DNA of 64,000 nt from Saccharofermentans sp. (lineage in GTDB: Bacteria; Bacillota; Clostridia; Saccharofermentanales; Saccharofermentanaceae): NCBI GenBank assembly GCA_016292135.1, contig JAEFAZ010000005.1:124001-188000 (forward strand). Reading direction: 5' to 3'. This document shows, in pieces, positions 7,953 through 16,013 of the stretch. Position 1 is the stretch's first letter. Every line of letters starts with the position of its first letter. Under the pieces are notes generated by a model, which made no database searches, was not told where the DNA came from, and worked only from the letters and a program-made list of their open reading frames with translations. Both the position numbers and the translations under genes were made by a program.

Positions 7953-9092
7953 ATGATTAACAGGAAGATCACGGCACTTATCCTCCTCGCTGCCATGAGC
8001 CTTGCCGCATTGACATCGTGCAGCGGCAAAGAGGAAGAGCCTGAAGATACTACGACTGCACCCACGACTACGACAGAGGCTACTACGACCACCGAAGCCA
8101 CTACGACTACTTCCGCAGCTCCCACAAGGACTGCAGAAGAATATAAGGCTGCAGGGATCAACGAGCTCAATTCCATACCGATCCTCATGTATCACAGGAT
8201 ATATGACATGAAGAACGCAGATACGGAATATACGGGCGGCAATGTCGACAAGGACGGTTACAACAGGACAGCCGAAGCTTTCGAAGCGGACCTGAGAAGC
8301 TTCTATCAGATGGGCTACCGCATGATGAGGCTTACAGACTTCGTAGACGGCAGGATCGACGTCGCATACGGCTTCAGCCCCATTATCCTGACATTCGACG
8401 ACGGCATCAGGGATGTCGTACTGCAGGGCTGGAACGACGACGGTTCTCCCAAATTCGATCCTTCCTGCGCGATAGGCATACTCGAGAAGATCAAGGCCGA
8501 GTTCCCTGACTACAACGTAACGGCTACCTTCTTTGTAAACGATCAGCTCTTCGAAAACGGTGAAGAGAACGACCGCAAGGTCTTAAAGTGGATGGTCGAC
8601 AACGGCTACGATATCGGCAACCACACACGTGACCATAAGAAGCTGGGTGACTGTGATGCAGCCGAGATCGAAAAGCAGATCGGATATATCTACAAGAAAC
8701 TCGAGAGCATTATCCCCGGACAGTATGTCAACATCGTCGCTCTCCCCTTCGGATCACCCGAAAAGATGGGCGAAGATAAGCCCCAGTACAACAAGATCTT
8801 CGAAGGGACCTACGACGGCTTCAGCTACACTTCGAGAGCATCTCTCCTCTGCGGCTGGACGAGGGCATATTCTCCTTTCGTAAGGGATTACGACAAGACC
8901 TGCATCAGAAGGATCAGAGGCTACGACAACAACGGCGAGGACTGTGACATCAAACAGAACTTTGACCAGCTTAACAATGGCAAGAGATATATCTCTGACG
9001 GCAATCCCGATACGATCGTCTTCCCTGCGTCAGACAACAGCAGCGGCACCTGGCTCAAGGAAACATTCGGGCATCAGGCTATAGCTTACTGA
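7953..9092 (+). CDS. Polysaccharide deacetylase family lipoprotein
   Basis: A 379-residue predicted surface lipoprotein: signal peptide (1-22), lipobox LTSC with acylated Cys23, a Thr/Glu-rich spacer (29-60), then a NodB-type catalytic domain. Metal and catalytic motifs are visible: ILTFDDG (D149, D150) and GNHTRDH (H224, H228), the H-x3-H pair. Family members remove N- or O-acetyl groups from peptidoglycan, chitin-like or exopolysaccharide chains. The exact substrate cannot be read. AAAAGGGG lies before the ATG. It is monocistronic, with a palindromic operator candidate upstream. A Trp/Tyr-rich C-terminal extension (about 260-379) goes beyond the minimal NodB fold. Confidence 0.9.
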   Translation: MINRKITALILLAAMSLAALTSCSGKEEEPEDTTTAPTTTTEATTTTEATTTTSAAPTRTAEEYKAAGINELNSIPILMYHRIYDMKNADTEYTGGNVDKDGYNRTAEAFEADLRSFYQMGYRMMRLTDFVDGRIDVAYGFSPIILTFDDGIRDVVLQGWNDDGSPKFDPSCAIGILEKIKAEFPDYNVTATFFVNDQLFENGEENDRKVLKWMVDNGYDIGNHTRDHKKLGDCDAAEIEKQIGYIYKKLESIIPGQYVNIVALPFGSPEKMGEDKPQYNKIFEGTYDGFSYTSRASLLCGWTRAYSPFVRDYDKTCIRRIRGYDNNGEDCDIKQNFDQLNNGKRYISDGNPDTIVFPASDNSSGTWLKETFGHQAIAY

Positions 9093-9181
9093 TCTTAAAA
9101 GAACAAAGAATTCTTTATATCATTTTTGTTTGCGCGGCATGGGCTGCTGTATATTTCGCACAAAAATCCGGGGTTTTCCGC

Positions 9182-9511
9182 TCAGCCAAAATACTCTGTG
9201 AGCTTTTGCTTGATCTCATCAACAGAATATTCATCAACATTCTTATCGTAAACGCGTTTTACTTCAAATGAACCCTCACCGTCGGTAAGGCTCTCGAACA
9301 AACACAATATCACAGAATAATATTCTTCTGAATCAACACGGATCGGATTATTGATCAAAACCAATACCTTGGGTATTCTTCCATCCCAACGGATCGCTAT
9401 GATATCCTCACTTACATATCCGTCACCATCGTAATCAAATTGAACGCCCCAGAACTCATAATTTCCTTCCAGATAGTATCTGTTTACTCTGCTGTAAAAC
9501 TCATGTCCCAT
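9182..9511 (-). CDS. Hypothetical protein
   Basis: A 109-residue acidic, soluble protein with alternating aromatic and acidic strands (FWGVQFDYDGDGYVSEDI). It has no signal peptide, membrane segment or Cys. The DYDGDGYVSED stretch resembles a single calcium-binding loop, but no second one is present, so this may be chance. A good AAGGAG precedes the ATG at 9511, which supports a real gene. I do not recognise the family. It lies downstream of an ArsR/YhbD-like regulator pair but is separated from it by a hairpin. Confidence 0.6.
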   Translation of the reverse strand: MGHEFYSRVNRYYLEGNYEFWGVQFDYDGDGYVSEDIIAIRWDGRIPKVLVLINNPIRVDSEEYYSVILCLFESLTDGEGSFEVKRVYDKNVDEYSVDEIKQKLTEYFG

Positions 9512-9545
9512 TGAATTACTCCTTATATTAACCGGTCTAGTAAAT

Positions 9546-9571
9546 AAGGCCGTCTTCGAAAAGACAGCCTT
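9546..9571 (-). terminator. Hairpin after the ArsR-type regulator
   Basis: On the minus strand AAGGC-GTCTT pairs with AAGAC-GCCTT (one internal mismatch) around a TTCG loop, followed by a short T-rich stretch. It lies just downstream of the gene ending at 9590. Confidence 0.6.
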
Positions 9572-9589
9572 CAGTTTGAGATTAATTAT

Positions 9590-10048
9590 CTACTTTTTCT
9601 TTTTCTTCTTGGACTTGTCTTTCTTATCCTTTGTCTTCTCTTTATCCTTGCCCTTTGATTTGTTTTTGGATTTGGATTTCTTGGATGAACTCTTCTCCTC
9701 TGTCTTATCCTGCTTGGCTTGCATCTTTACGGTCTTCTTGACCGGAGCTGCGGGTTTGCTCTTTCCTTCGGACAAAGAGATGAGCATGTCGGATGCTGCA
9801 TTTAACAGCAAGGGGTTGACTGAATAGTAAACACATCTTCCTTCCTTGACTGCTTTGAGGATCTCTTTTTCGACCAGAAGGTTCAGGTGATGCGACATCG
9901 TGGGCTGGGTCAGATCGAAAGCATCCGCCACATCGACAGCGCGTGCAGTTCCCATTGATGCGATCCTTGAAACGATCTTGATTCTTACAGGTTCAAACAG
10001 AACCTCCATTGCTTCCGTAATCTGTCCGGATGAATACTTCTTTCTCAT
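9590..10048 (-). CDS. ArsR-family winged-helix regulator with Lys-rich tail
   Basis: A 152-residue transcription factor. Residues 1-95 form a typical ArsR winged helix-turn-helix: LFEPVRIKIVSRI, the recognition helix LTQPTMSHHLNLLVEKEIL (about 47-65), and the wing VKEGRCVYYSV. No classical metal-binding ELCVC motif is present. Residues 100-152 are an unusual tail, almost entirely Lys, Ser, Asp and Glu, ending in seven or more Lys. Such a tail could increase non-specific DNA or RNA binding. GAGGTG precedes the start. It lies 23 bases after the YhbD-like gene, so the two probably form one regulatory operon. Target genes are unknown. Confidence 0.85.
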   Translation of the reverse strand: MRKKYSSGQITEAMEVLFEPVRIKIVSRIASMGTARAVDVADAFDLTQPTMSHHLNLLVEKEILKAVKEGRCVYYSVNPLLLNAASDMLISLSEGKSKPAAPVKKTVKMQAKQDKTEEKSSSKKSKSKNKSKGKDKEKTKDKKDKSKKKKKK

Positions 10049-10071
10049 ATGAGCACCTCATGCTTATGTCA

Positions 10072-10695
10072 TCAAGCAATTAGACGGTCTTTTAATGCCT
10101 CCTCAAATTCGACAAGATTTGCGCAGGCAATGATCTCCGTATTGTCCTCCAAAAGGATCTGGTCTTCGCCGGATACGAGCACTGTCATGGGAACTCCCAT
10201 CTTGCGGAGGAGCAGGAGCTGATAGTCCTTGCTCGCCTCAACTGACAGATATCTGCAGAGCATCCTTAAGACCTGCTTTGCATCTTCAAGATAGATGCCG
10301 GAAAGTTTCATTAAGTGATCTACGACATACATGCCGAAGACATCATTGAAATCGAGCATGTCCTTCTCGGGGAAAACGCTCGTAAAAGCCGTGAGCGACA
10401 TCTTGCCTACGATCTCAAGATCCTTGAAGTCCTTGAGCGGTATCTTGAAACTCTCAACGTTGGCAGAAAAGAGTTCCTGCATCTGTTCAACGGAAAGTTC
10501 CCCTTTGAGTTCCTTGATCCTGTCGATACGGGTTAAGATCTTATCCTTCAGGAAGTATGTAGCCTGTCCGGTCTCCGTAGCCTTATGGATAAACCAGCTC
10601 TCGGGGATCAGACCCATCCTCTTCCATCTGTATAAAGTTCCGTAAGAAATGTGTGTTACTCTAAGCAATTGTTTCTTTGAAATAAGCTCTGACAT
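10072..10695 (-). CDS. YhbD-like regulator (DUF4004 family)
   Basis: A 207-residue protein. The N-terminus reads LISKKQLLRVTHISYGTLYRWKRMGLIPESW, a MerR-like helix-turn-helix closely resembling B. subtilis YhbD. The middle (about 45-75) is a predicted helix. The C-terminal 100 residues have no recognised ligand domain, although the last third (LLLLRKMGVPMTVLVSGED) looks like an alpha/beta unit. In B. subtilis yhbD neighbours bactofilin genes; no bactofilin is seen here. It precedes the ArsR-type gene by 23 bases. The sequence between 10696 and 10843 holds its promoter region and a terminator for the next gene upstream. Confidence 0.75.
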   Translation of the reverse strand: MSELISKKQLLRVTHISYGTLYRWKRMGLIPESWFIHKATETGQATYFLKDKILTRIDRIKELKGELSVEQMQELFSANVESFKIPLKDFKDLEIVGKMSLTAFTSVFPEKDMLDFNDVFGMYVVDHLMKLSGIYLEDAKQVLRMLCRYLSVEASKDYQLLLLRKMGVPMTVLVSGEDQILLEDNTEIIACANLVEFEEALKDRLIA

Positions 10696-10776
10696 AACCC
10701 GACCTCCCGCAAAATATAATATCGCTCGTTATCATTCTAAAGTAACAATGTGACAAACGGGAAACACGCAAGTTAA

Positions 10777-10809
10777 ATATGGGTTTCCCCTATGCCGGGA
10801 AACCCATAT
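10777..10809 (-). terminator. Terminator after the Ala-rich membrane protein gene
   Basis: Perfect 13-base stem ATATGGGTTTCCC / GGGAAACCCATAT with a seven-base loop. It is 35 bases downstream of the gene ending at 10844. The T tract is weak. Confidence 0.7.
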
Positions 10810-10843
10810 GTCAAAGTCAGTTTATAAGTGATCTTTACTGAGA

Positions 10844-11545
10844 TCAGATGCCTAACGAGAAGGATGAGATGATCTTTCCGCCTGCCTCGATGATGTTATC
10901 TCTTACCGAGGGATCCAGTGCCAGATAGAAGATTGCGATCGCGATAGCGAAAAGGATGATGCAAATGATCTGGTATACGAACAGAGCCTGCGCGAAGTGC
11001 TTGATGTTGCGGTTGCGGGGCAGCATGCAGAGCAGGAGTGTTACTACAAAACTGATGGGCTGGAAGCAAAGTGAAACAACTCCGAGCCAGAAATATTTAG
11101 CCGTCGATACGGGCTTATATTCCACAGGGCACTCATCCTTGAGCTTGAGTTCCTGCTCGAGTTTTGCCTTCTTCTTCTCGACCTTCTTAGCGGACTTGAC
11201 GGAAGCCTTCTCCTTGGCGATCCTTGCCTTCTCCGCCTTCTTGGCTGCGGCTGCGGCAGCGGCAGCAGCTGCTGCGGCTCCTGCTTCTTCAGCCTTTGAA
11301 AGTTCCTTTACGGGTTCCTGTACTGCTTCTATAGCGGGAGCTGTCTCTGCGACTGCTTCAACGATCTCCTCAGGAGCTTCAACGACCTCGGGAACCTCTA
11401 CGGGCTCCGGCTCAACTGCTTCCACTGCTTCTTCTACTGCAGCAGGTGCTTCGATCTCAGTATCTTCAGCAGGAACAACTTCGCTTGCTACTTCCTCTGC
11501 AACCTCTTCAGCTGCAACTACATCATTCATAATATCATCAGCCAT
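10844..11545 (-). CDS. Membrane protein with acidic Ala-rich N-terminal region
   Basis: A 233-residue protein of unknown function. Residues 1-85 are rich in Glu, Ala, Val and Pro (EAPAAVEEAVEAVEPE). Residues 86-140 include a run of about ten Ala and a Lys/Ala helix (AKKAEKARIAKEKA). Two hydrophobic segments follow, about 148-172 and 185-210, joined by a basic loop (PRNRNIKH) that should be cytoplasmic. The long charged N-terminus is then probably cytoplasmic as well. GGGAGGG precedes the ATG. It appears monocistronic, with an extended -10 promoter upstream. The family is not recognised. Confidence 0.75.
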   Translation of the reverse strand: MADDIMNDVVAAEEVAEEVASEVVPAEDTEIEAPAAVEEAVEAVEPEPVEVPEVVEAPEEIVEAVAETAPAIEAVQEPVKELSKAEEAGAAAAAAAAAAAAKKAEKARIAKEKASVKSAKKVEKKKAKLEQELKLKDECPVEYKPVSTAKYFWLGVVSLCFQPISFVVTLLLCMLPRNRNIKHFAQALFVYQIICIILFAIAIAIFYLALDPSVRDNIIEAGGKIISSFSLGI

Positions 11546-11580
11546 GACGAGACCCTCCCTCTGATTTATCAGTAACTTTG

Positions 11581-11589
11581 ATTATAGCA
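11581..11589 (-). promoter_or_regulatory. Extended -10 promoter for the Ala-rich membrane protein
   Basis: On the minus strand TGCTATAAT, a perfect -10 with a TGn extension, 36 bases before the start codon at 11545. No clear -35 is seen, as is usual for extended -10 promoters. Confidence 0.6.
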
Positions 11590-11619
11590 CAATAAAGTCT
11601 GACATGGCAGGAGATACAG

Positions 11620-13311
11620 TCAAGTAATTCTTCTGATGCACTTATCTTCGTCTTTGTCCCAGGCAACGACATCAAAGTAGATCATGTAGAGCTTGCAATG
11701 TCTCTTGTTTGTCGTCATTACGAGATCATATCCTGTCTCGGGATCCTTGCCGCAATACATGTAAGTGTAACCGTGATCCGGATTATATCCTTTCTCCGCG
11801 CAGAGGAGATCTCCCGGGCGGATCTCGTCAAGTGATATCTTCTTGCCTGCAAGATACTGCTTATTCGAATGTGTAAGATTGATATTGAAATAACTCTTTG
11901 CAAGGAAGACCTGCAGACCCAGACAATCCATGCCCTTTAAAGATGCGCCGCCGCTCTTGTAAGGCACCTTGACCGAACGGTACATGAAAACGCCGTTGTC
12001 ACCTGCAAAGCTGCCGTCTTTGTCTTTCTGGATGTAAGGCTTTTCGTAATATTTCACAAGAGAAGAACCGTCGGAATAATCGTTGCCTTTAGTGTCCATG
12101 AGCCCTATGCAGTAATCGGTAAATCCTGCATATTTTGAATCCACTTTGCTGTATTTGAATTTTTTTGTTTCAGAGTAAGGACTCTCGGATCCTTTTACGA
12201 CGGAAGCCGTTATACGGTAGCTGTATTCCGTTCCTGCCTTGACCTCTTTATCTACATAAGAAGTCTCTGATAAGGTCTTTATCTTTTTCCAGTCAGTCGA
12301 CTTGTCTTTCCTGTAGAGATGGTATTTGACGTTATAACCCATGACCTCTTCCCAGACGATCTTAAGGCCTCCGTTAACCGATGCGCCTCTTATGATCTGG
12401 GGAGTATCGATCGTCCTTGCATCTTTCATCTGATCCTGATCGTAAGAAGCTTTCATGGTCAGCTTGGATGAAAGGCTTACGGGCTTTATCTTCTTATCTG
12501 ATGCAAGTTTTGCAAACTTATAAAGGAAAGTCACCATCTGGCGCCTCAGGCAGTCTCCCTTGGGCTTGAAGAGCCCTTCTTCCGGATAGCCTGCGACTAT
12601 CTTCTGCTCTGCGCCCCAGAGCACGGCCTTGTAGAAATAATCCGTCTTCTTAACATCCTCGAAGGGACTCTTGTCAGTATCAGGTTCGGGGCTTCCCGCG
12701 AATCTCCAAAGGAAGGTAACGGCCTGATTTCTAAGGCACTTATTGCCGGGTCTGAAAGTATGGTCATCGTATCCCATTACTATCTTGTTCTCATTGCCCC
12801 AAAGGCAGGCTTTGTAATAGTAATCCGAAGTCTTGATATCAGTGAAAGGACTCTTCTTCGTCTTGGGTTCGGGCTTGCCTGCAAGTCTCCAGATAAAGGT
12901 CACCATCTGGGCTCTCGTGCACTGTTTGGCAGGACCGAAAGTTCCGTCATCGTATCCCATCACTATTCCGTTGGATGCGCCCCAGTAAACGGGAGTAAAC
13001 CAGAAATCAGAATCATCTATGACATCACTGAAGAAAGGCAGATCTTCCGTTGCGGCAAAAACCTCAGAGGAACACGCGCCTGTTATGATGCCCAGCATCA
13101 GCGCCGCACAAACTATGAAGGCAATAAGGTTCTTGCCTGCTTCCTTGATCGAATCGTCAAAGCCCGTAAGCGCCGCAAAAGGAGCAAACTGGGCGCCTCT
13201 GGCATCTTTGCTCAGTTTCTCCTTTCTTCTCGACCCATGGTATTCCATGTCGATGATCTCACTGTATTTACCCGATCTGTTAGCGTCAGGGGCATCAGCT
13301 TCGCGCATCAT
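11620..13311 (-). CDS. YolD-like/SLH/FN3/NlpC-P60 chimeric protein
   Basis: A 563-residue protein with an odd architecture. Residues 1-58 resemble the N-terminal half of YolD-like proteins (YSEIIDMEYHGSRRKEKLS, then ARGAQFAPFAALTGFDDSI), the small partner normally encoded after Y-family polymerases. Residues 61-87 are a hydrophobic signal sequence with an A-x-A-like site (EVFAAT). Three SLH repeats follow (about 94-145, 155-210, 218-270), a fibronectin type III-like unit (300-385), and a C-terminal NlpC/P60-like domain with GMDCLGL (Cys463) and His513, expected to cleave peptidoglycan peptides. The ATG overlaps the polymerase stop by four bases (ATGA). No ATG, GTG or TTG lies in frame just before the signal sequence, so the YolD-like part seems to be translated with the rest. 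Confidence 0.85.
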   Translation of the reverse strand: MMREADAPDANRSGKYSEIIDMEYHGSRRKEKLSKDARGAQFAPFAALTGFDDSIKEAGKNLIAFIVCAALMLGIITGACSSEVFAATEDLPFFSDVIDDSDFWFTPVYWGASNGIVMGYDDGTFGPAKQCTRAQMVTFIWRLAGKPEPKTKKSPFTDIKTSDYYYKACLWGNENKIVMGYDDHTFRPGNKCLRNQAVTFLWRFAGSPEPDTDKSPFEDVKKTDYFYKAVLWGAEQKIVAGYPEEGLFKPKGDCLRRQMVTFLYKFAKLASDKKIKPVSLSSKLTMKASYDQDQMKDARTIDTPQIIRGASVNGGLKIVWEEVMGYNVKYHLYRKDKSTDWKKIKTLSETSYVDKEVKAGTEYSYRITASVVKGSESPYSETKKFKYSKVDSKYAGFTDYCIGLMDTKGNDYSDGSSLVKYYEKPYIQKDKDGSFAGDNGVFMYRSVKVPYKSGGASLKGMDCLGLQVFLAKSYFNINLTHSNKQYLAGKKISLDEIRPGDLLCAEKGYNPDHGYTYMYCGKDPETGYDLVMTTNKRHCKLYMIYFDVVAWDKDEDKCIRRIT

Positions 13312-14843
13312 GCTTTATGTCCTCCGATCTGTCCGTTCCTCTCTATCGCCGTGCTTCCTTCTTCAAGGTTCATTCCCTTGATGACGGCATTCTTTCCGAA
13401 TCTCTTCTTAAGATCCAATATCGTCTGCTGCACCTGTTTCTCCTTGCGGAGTTCTTCATCTCTTTTTTTCTTGTCAGATTCTATTGTCGCATAATCGGTA
13501 AACATGTCAATTTGCGTATAACCTGACGATCCGGATGCCTCACCTTCATGGTCCTCGGATTCGAGCAGCATGGCTGCAATATTGATGCGCCTTACCGTTA
13601 AGTCCTTATCCGCTATCCTGTCGAAAAGATTCATGGCGGCGGCGACCAGCATCTTCGATGAACTCGTCTTGAAATCGAGATTCTCCGTCCCATGCGCATG
13701 CTGCGGCACAGGTCTTCCGTAATGATCCCTGTGGACAGGACCTTTATATCTTGCCGCCTTCTTGGGATCAGAAAGGTTTGATACATCATATCCTATGGTC
13801 AGCACTATCTTATCTGTCACAAGGCCCTTATCGACGAGATCCAATGCCAGAAGATCCGTCATCTCCTTTACGATCAGCCTCGCCTTCTTCCATTCGTAAG
13901 GCTCTTTCAGGACCTGCCCCGAAGACAGGGACGATGTCTGCGGTCTGTAGGATCTGGCATCATTCATGGTGCAGGGTTCATATCCCCAGGCATGGTCGAT
14001 CAGAAGCTCCGCATTCACGCCGAAAAGTTCATACAGAAGGTCTTCCGTAACTCCTCCCGGGAACTTGCCGGCAGAACAAAGAGCGATATCTCCCATGGTA
14101 CGGATCCCGTACTGCGCAAGTCTCGATGCAATCCCGTGCCCTACTCTCCAGAAATCGGTCAAGGGCTCATGGTCCCACAGTAGCCGCCTGTAATCGTATT
14201 CATCTATGCTCGCGATCCTTACACCGTCTTCATCGGCTTCCATGTGCTTGGCGACTATATCCATCGCTATCTTGCAAAGATACATATTCGTGCCGATTCC
14301 GCATGTCGCGGTAACGCCGGTCTCGTGAAGGACATCCTTCATCATCATCATCGCAAGTTCATGGGCAGTTACGTGATAAAGCTTCATGTAATCCGTTGCA
14401 TCGATGAAGACCTCGTCTATCGAATAGACAAGAACGTCTTCCTTCGACACATACTTAAGGTAGATCCCGTATATCTTCGTGCTGCATTCAACATATTCCG
14501 CCATTCTGGGGGGCGCTGTGATGAAGCCGACTGCATTCTCCGGATGCGATGCAAGATCAACGGAATCAGTCGATTCCCCCGCAAGAGGCGCTCCATATTC
14601 CTTCTCTCTTCCGATATTGACTTCACGCAAGCGCTCCAGCACTTCGAAAAGCCTGGCCCTGCCGGATATGCCATAGGCCTTGAGAGCGGGAGAAACAGCA
14701 AGACATATCGTCTTCTCCGTGCGTGTAGGATCAGCCACGACAAGATGGGCCGTGAGAGGATCCAAGCCTCTTGCGACACATTCAACGGAAGCATAGAAAG
14801 ACTTAAGGTCTATCGCTATATATGTCCTCTTCTCATCCTGCAA
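13308..14843 (-). CDS. Y-family DNA polymerase (UmuC/DinB type)
   Basis: A 511-residue translesion polymerase, the length and style of the UmuC/UvrX-like proteins of Firmicutes. Palm-domain motifs are IAIDLKSFYASVE near residue 10, with the metal-binding Asp, and VYSIDEVFIDATDY (about 143-156), with the catalytic Asp-Glu pair. A helix-hairpin-helix region (GHGIASRLAQYGIRTMGDIAL) follows near 230, then the little-finger domain. The C-terminal 60 residues are charged. It overlaps the next gene by four bases. A near-consensus LexA box lies 20 bases upstream of the start, fitting SOS control. It faces away from the tRNA-Val gene. Confidence 0.92.
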   Translation of the reverse strand: MQDEKRTYIAIDLKSFYASVECVARGLDPLTAHLVVADPTRTEKTICLAVSPALKAYGISGRARLFEVLERLREVNIGREKEYGAPLAGESTDSVDLASHPENAVGFITAPPRMAEYVECSTKIYGIYLKYVSKEDVLVYSIDEVFIDATDYMKLYHVTAHELAMMMMKDVLHETGVTATCGIGTNMYLCKIAMDIVAKHMEADEDGVRIASIDEYDYRRLLWDHEPLTDFWRVGHGIASRLAQYGIRTMGDIALCSAGKFPGGVTEDLLYELFGVNAELLIDHAWGYEPCTMNDARSYRPQTSSLSSGQVLKEPYEWKKARLIVKEMTDLLALDLVDKGLVTDKIVLTIGYDVSNLSDPKKAARYKGPVHRDHYGRPVPQHAHGTENLDFKTSSSKMLVAAAMNLFDRIADKDLTVRRINIAAMLLESEDHEGEASGSSGYTQIDMFTDYATIESDKKKRDEELRKEKQVQQTILDLKKRFGKNAVIKGMNLEEGSTAIERNGQIGGHKA

Positions 14844-14863
14844 CTGACAATAACCTCATTTAC

Positions 14864-14875
14864 GCACATTTGTTC
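14864..14875 (-). promoter_or_regulatory. Probable LexA (SOS) box for the Y-family polymerase
   Basis: On the minus strand GAAC-AAAT-GTGC, one mismatch from the Gram-positive LexA core GAAC-N4-GTTC. It lies 20 bases before the polymerase start. Y-family polymerases are common SOS genes, so placement supports the call. Confidence 0.5.
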
Positions 14876-14899
14876 TTTTTTCATTTTACACCATTTGGC

Positions 14900-14928
14900 T
14901 TGCAGATGCACGATTAATATTGTATAAT
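14900..14928 (+). promoter_or_regulatory. Promoter of tRNA-Val
   Basis: -35 TTGCAG (14900-14905), 17-base spacer and a perfect -10 TATAAT (14923-14928). The expected start near 14936 lies 18 bases before the tRNA. Confidence 0.8.
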
Positions 14929-14953
14929 CACCCGTGCTGACGAAGATCAGTTT

Positions 14954-15030
14954 GGATGCTTAGCTCAGCTGGTTAGAGTACCTGCTTGACGTGCAGGGGG
15001 TCACAGGTTCGAGTCCTGTAGCATCCACCA
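14954..15030 (+). tRNA. tRNA-Val (anticodon GAC)
   Basis: A 77-base cloverleaf. The acceptor stem pairs GGATGCT with AGCATCC, then A and an encoded CCA. The D arm is GCTCAGCTGGTTAGAGT. The anticodon stem CCTGC/GCAGG carries loop TTGACGT, giving anticodon GAC (codons GUC/GUU). The T arm CACAGGTTCGAGTCCTGT contains the invariant GGTTCGA. A strong promoter and a terminator flank it, so it is transcribed alone. Confidence 0.96.
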
Positions 15031-15036
15031 GACAGA

Positions 15037-15066
15037 AAACGACCGGATAACCGGTCGTTTTTCTTT
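15037..15066. terminator. Terminator between tRNA-Val and the ABC permease
   Basis: Perfect ten-base stem AAACGACCGG / CCGGTCGTTT with an ATAA loop and T tracts on both sides. It can serve both the tRNA (plus strand) and the permease gene ending at 15102 (minus strand). Confidence 0.9.
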
Positions 15067-15101
15067 TTTATCTTTTATCTATTTGGGTCTTCTGCCCTTC
15101 T

Positions 15102-16013
15102 TCATCTCCTCATGTAAGTCTTCTTGTAAAGATATGTCATGGCAAGGATCGAGACAAGAGCGATGATCAGGACATATATTACCGATCCCGAAGAACTAAA
15201 TGTTTTTCCGAATGTTACCGCATTGAAGCTGAAAGTCTCCTTGACTGCCGATATGAATGCTCCATTATCCAATCCTCCGATAGAAGAATCTATCTTGTCA
15301 GAAATGCCGCTTAGGAGGAGGTTCCTTATCAGGGCAGTGATGTGGCTTGCCGGAAAGAGATTGCAGAAAGACTGAACTCCGTCCGAGAACTGGGACAGGG
15401 GGATATATGCTCCGATGACAAATCCCGATGCAGCTGTCAGTATCCCGAAGAAAGCCGTGCTCGTAGATGAAGACTTGAACAGGAGCAATATCATCATGAA
15501 CAGAGCCGTTGAAGACAAGGATCCCAGCAATACCGCTCCGTAGGATGCAAGGACTGATCCTGCCGTCATGTGAAGATCTCCCATGAAGCCGAGCGTGATA
15601 AGCCCCACTGTCAGTATCAATGATGTCATTATGAAAGCGCATAGCGAGGATGCCGTAAAATATGACAGCACTATCTTCCACCTTTTAAGAGGCGTAGAAC
15701 ATATATCGATGTCAACTCCTGCTTCCCTGTCCTTAACGATCGTCTGAAGGCAGGTATAAGGAACTGTTATCATGGCGGATCCCAAGATGCCCGAAAGAAG
15801 AATGCCGTTTACGAACATCTCGATATCCTGTGATGATACTATGTTTTCGAGCCCTTTCATGGTTCCCGTGAGAGCATCGACAAAAGTCCCTTTCAGGAAG
15901 AGAAGATATAATACGAATACGATTATCGACGTTAAGAGTGAGAAAAAGACTGCAAGGATATCTTTGAAGTATATGAGGATATTTCTCCTTGTAAAACCCA
16001 TAAAATCTTTCAT
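15102..16013 (-). CDS. ABC-2 type transporter permease
   Basis: A 303-residue integral membrane protein with six predicted segments, the first near residues 17-43 and the last at 277-297, typical of DrrB/ABC-2 permeases. A cytoplasmic loop after segment two carries VKDREAGVDIDICSTPLKRW, the conserved amphipathic coupling region. It overlaps the ATPase gene by one base. Exporters of this type move drugs, antimicrobial peptides or lipids. The adjacent LytTR-DUF3021 pair suggests a regulated defence or signalling exporter, but the substrate cannot be inferred. Confidence 0.88.
   Translation of the reverse strand: MKDFMGFTRRNILIYFKDILAVFFSLLTSIIVFVLYLLFLKGTFVDALTGTMKGLENIVSSQDIEMFVNGILLSGILGSAMITVPYTCLQTIVKDREAGVDIDICSTPLKRWKIVLSYFTASSLCAFIMTSLILTVGLITLGFMGDLHMTAGSVLASYGAVLLGSLSSTALFMMILLLFKSSSTSTAFFGILTAASGFVIGAYIPLSQFSDGVQSFCNLFPASHITALIRNLLLSGISDKIDSSIGGLDNGAFISAVKETFSFNAVTFGKTFSSSGSVIYVLIIALVSILAMTYLYKKTYMRR

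Noticed and set aside
11620..13130. SLH protein translated from its own start after the YolD-like part
   Set aside because: No ATG, GTG or TTG lies in frame between residue 1 and the hydrophobic stretch, and no ribosome site is clear. The fusion start at 13311 is preferred.
14244..14927. 227-codon plus-strand frame opposite the Y-family polymerase
   Set aside because: It lies opposite a well-supported gene, has no family similarity and no ribosome site.
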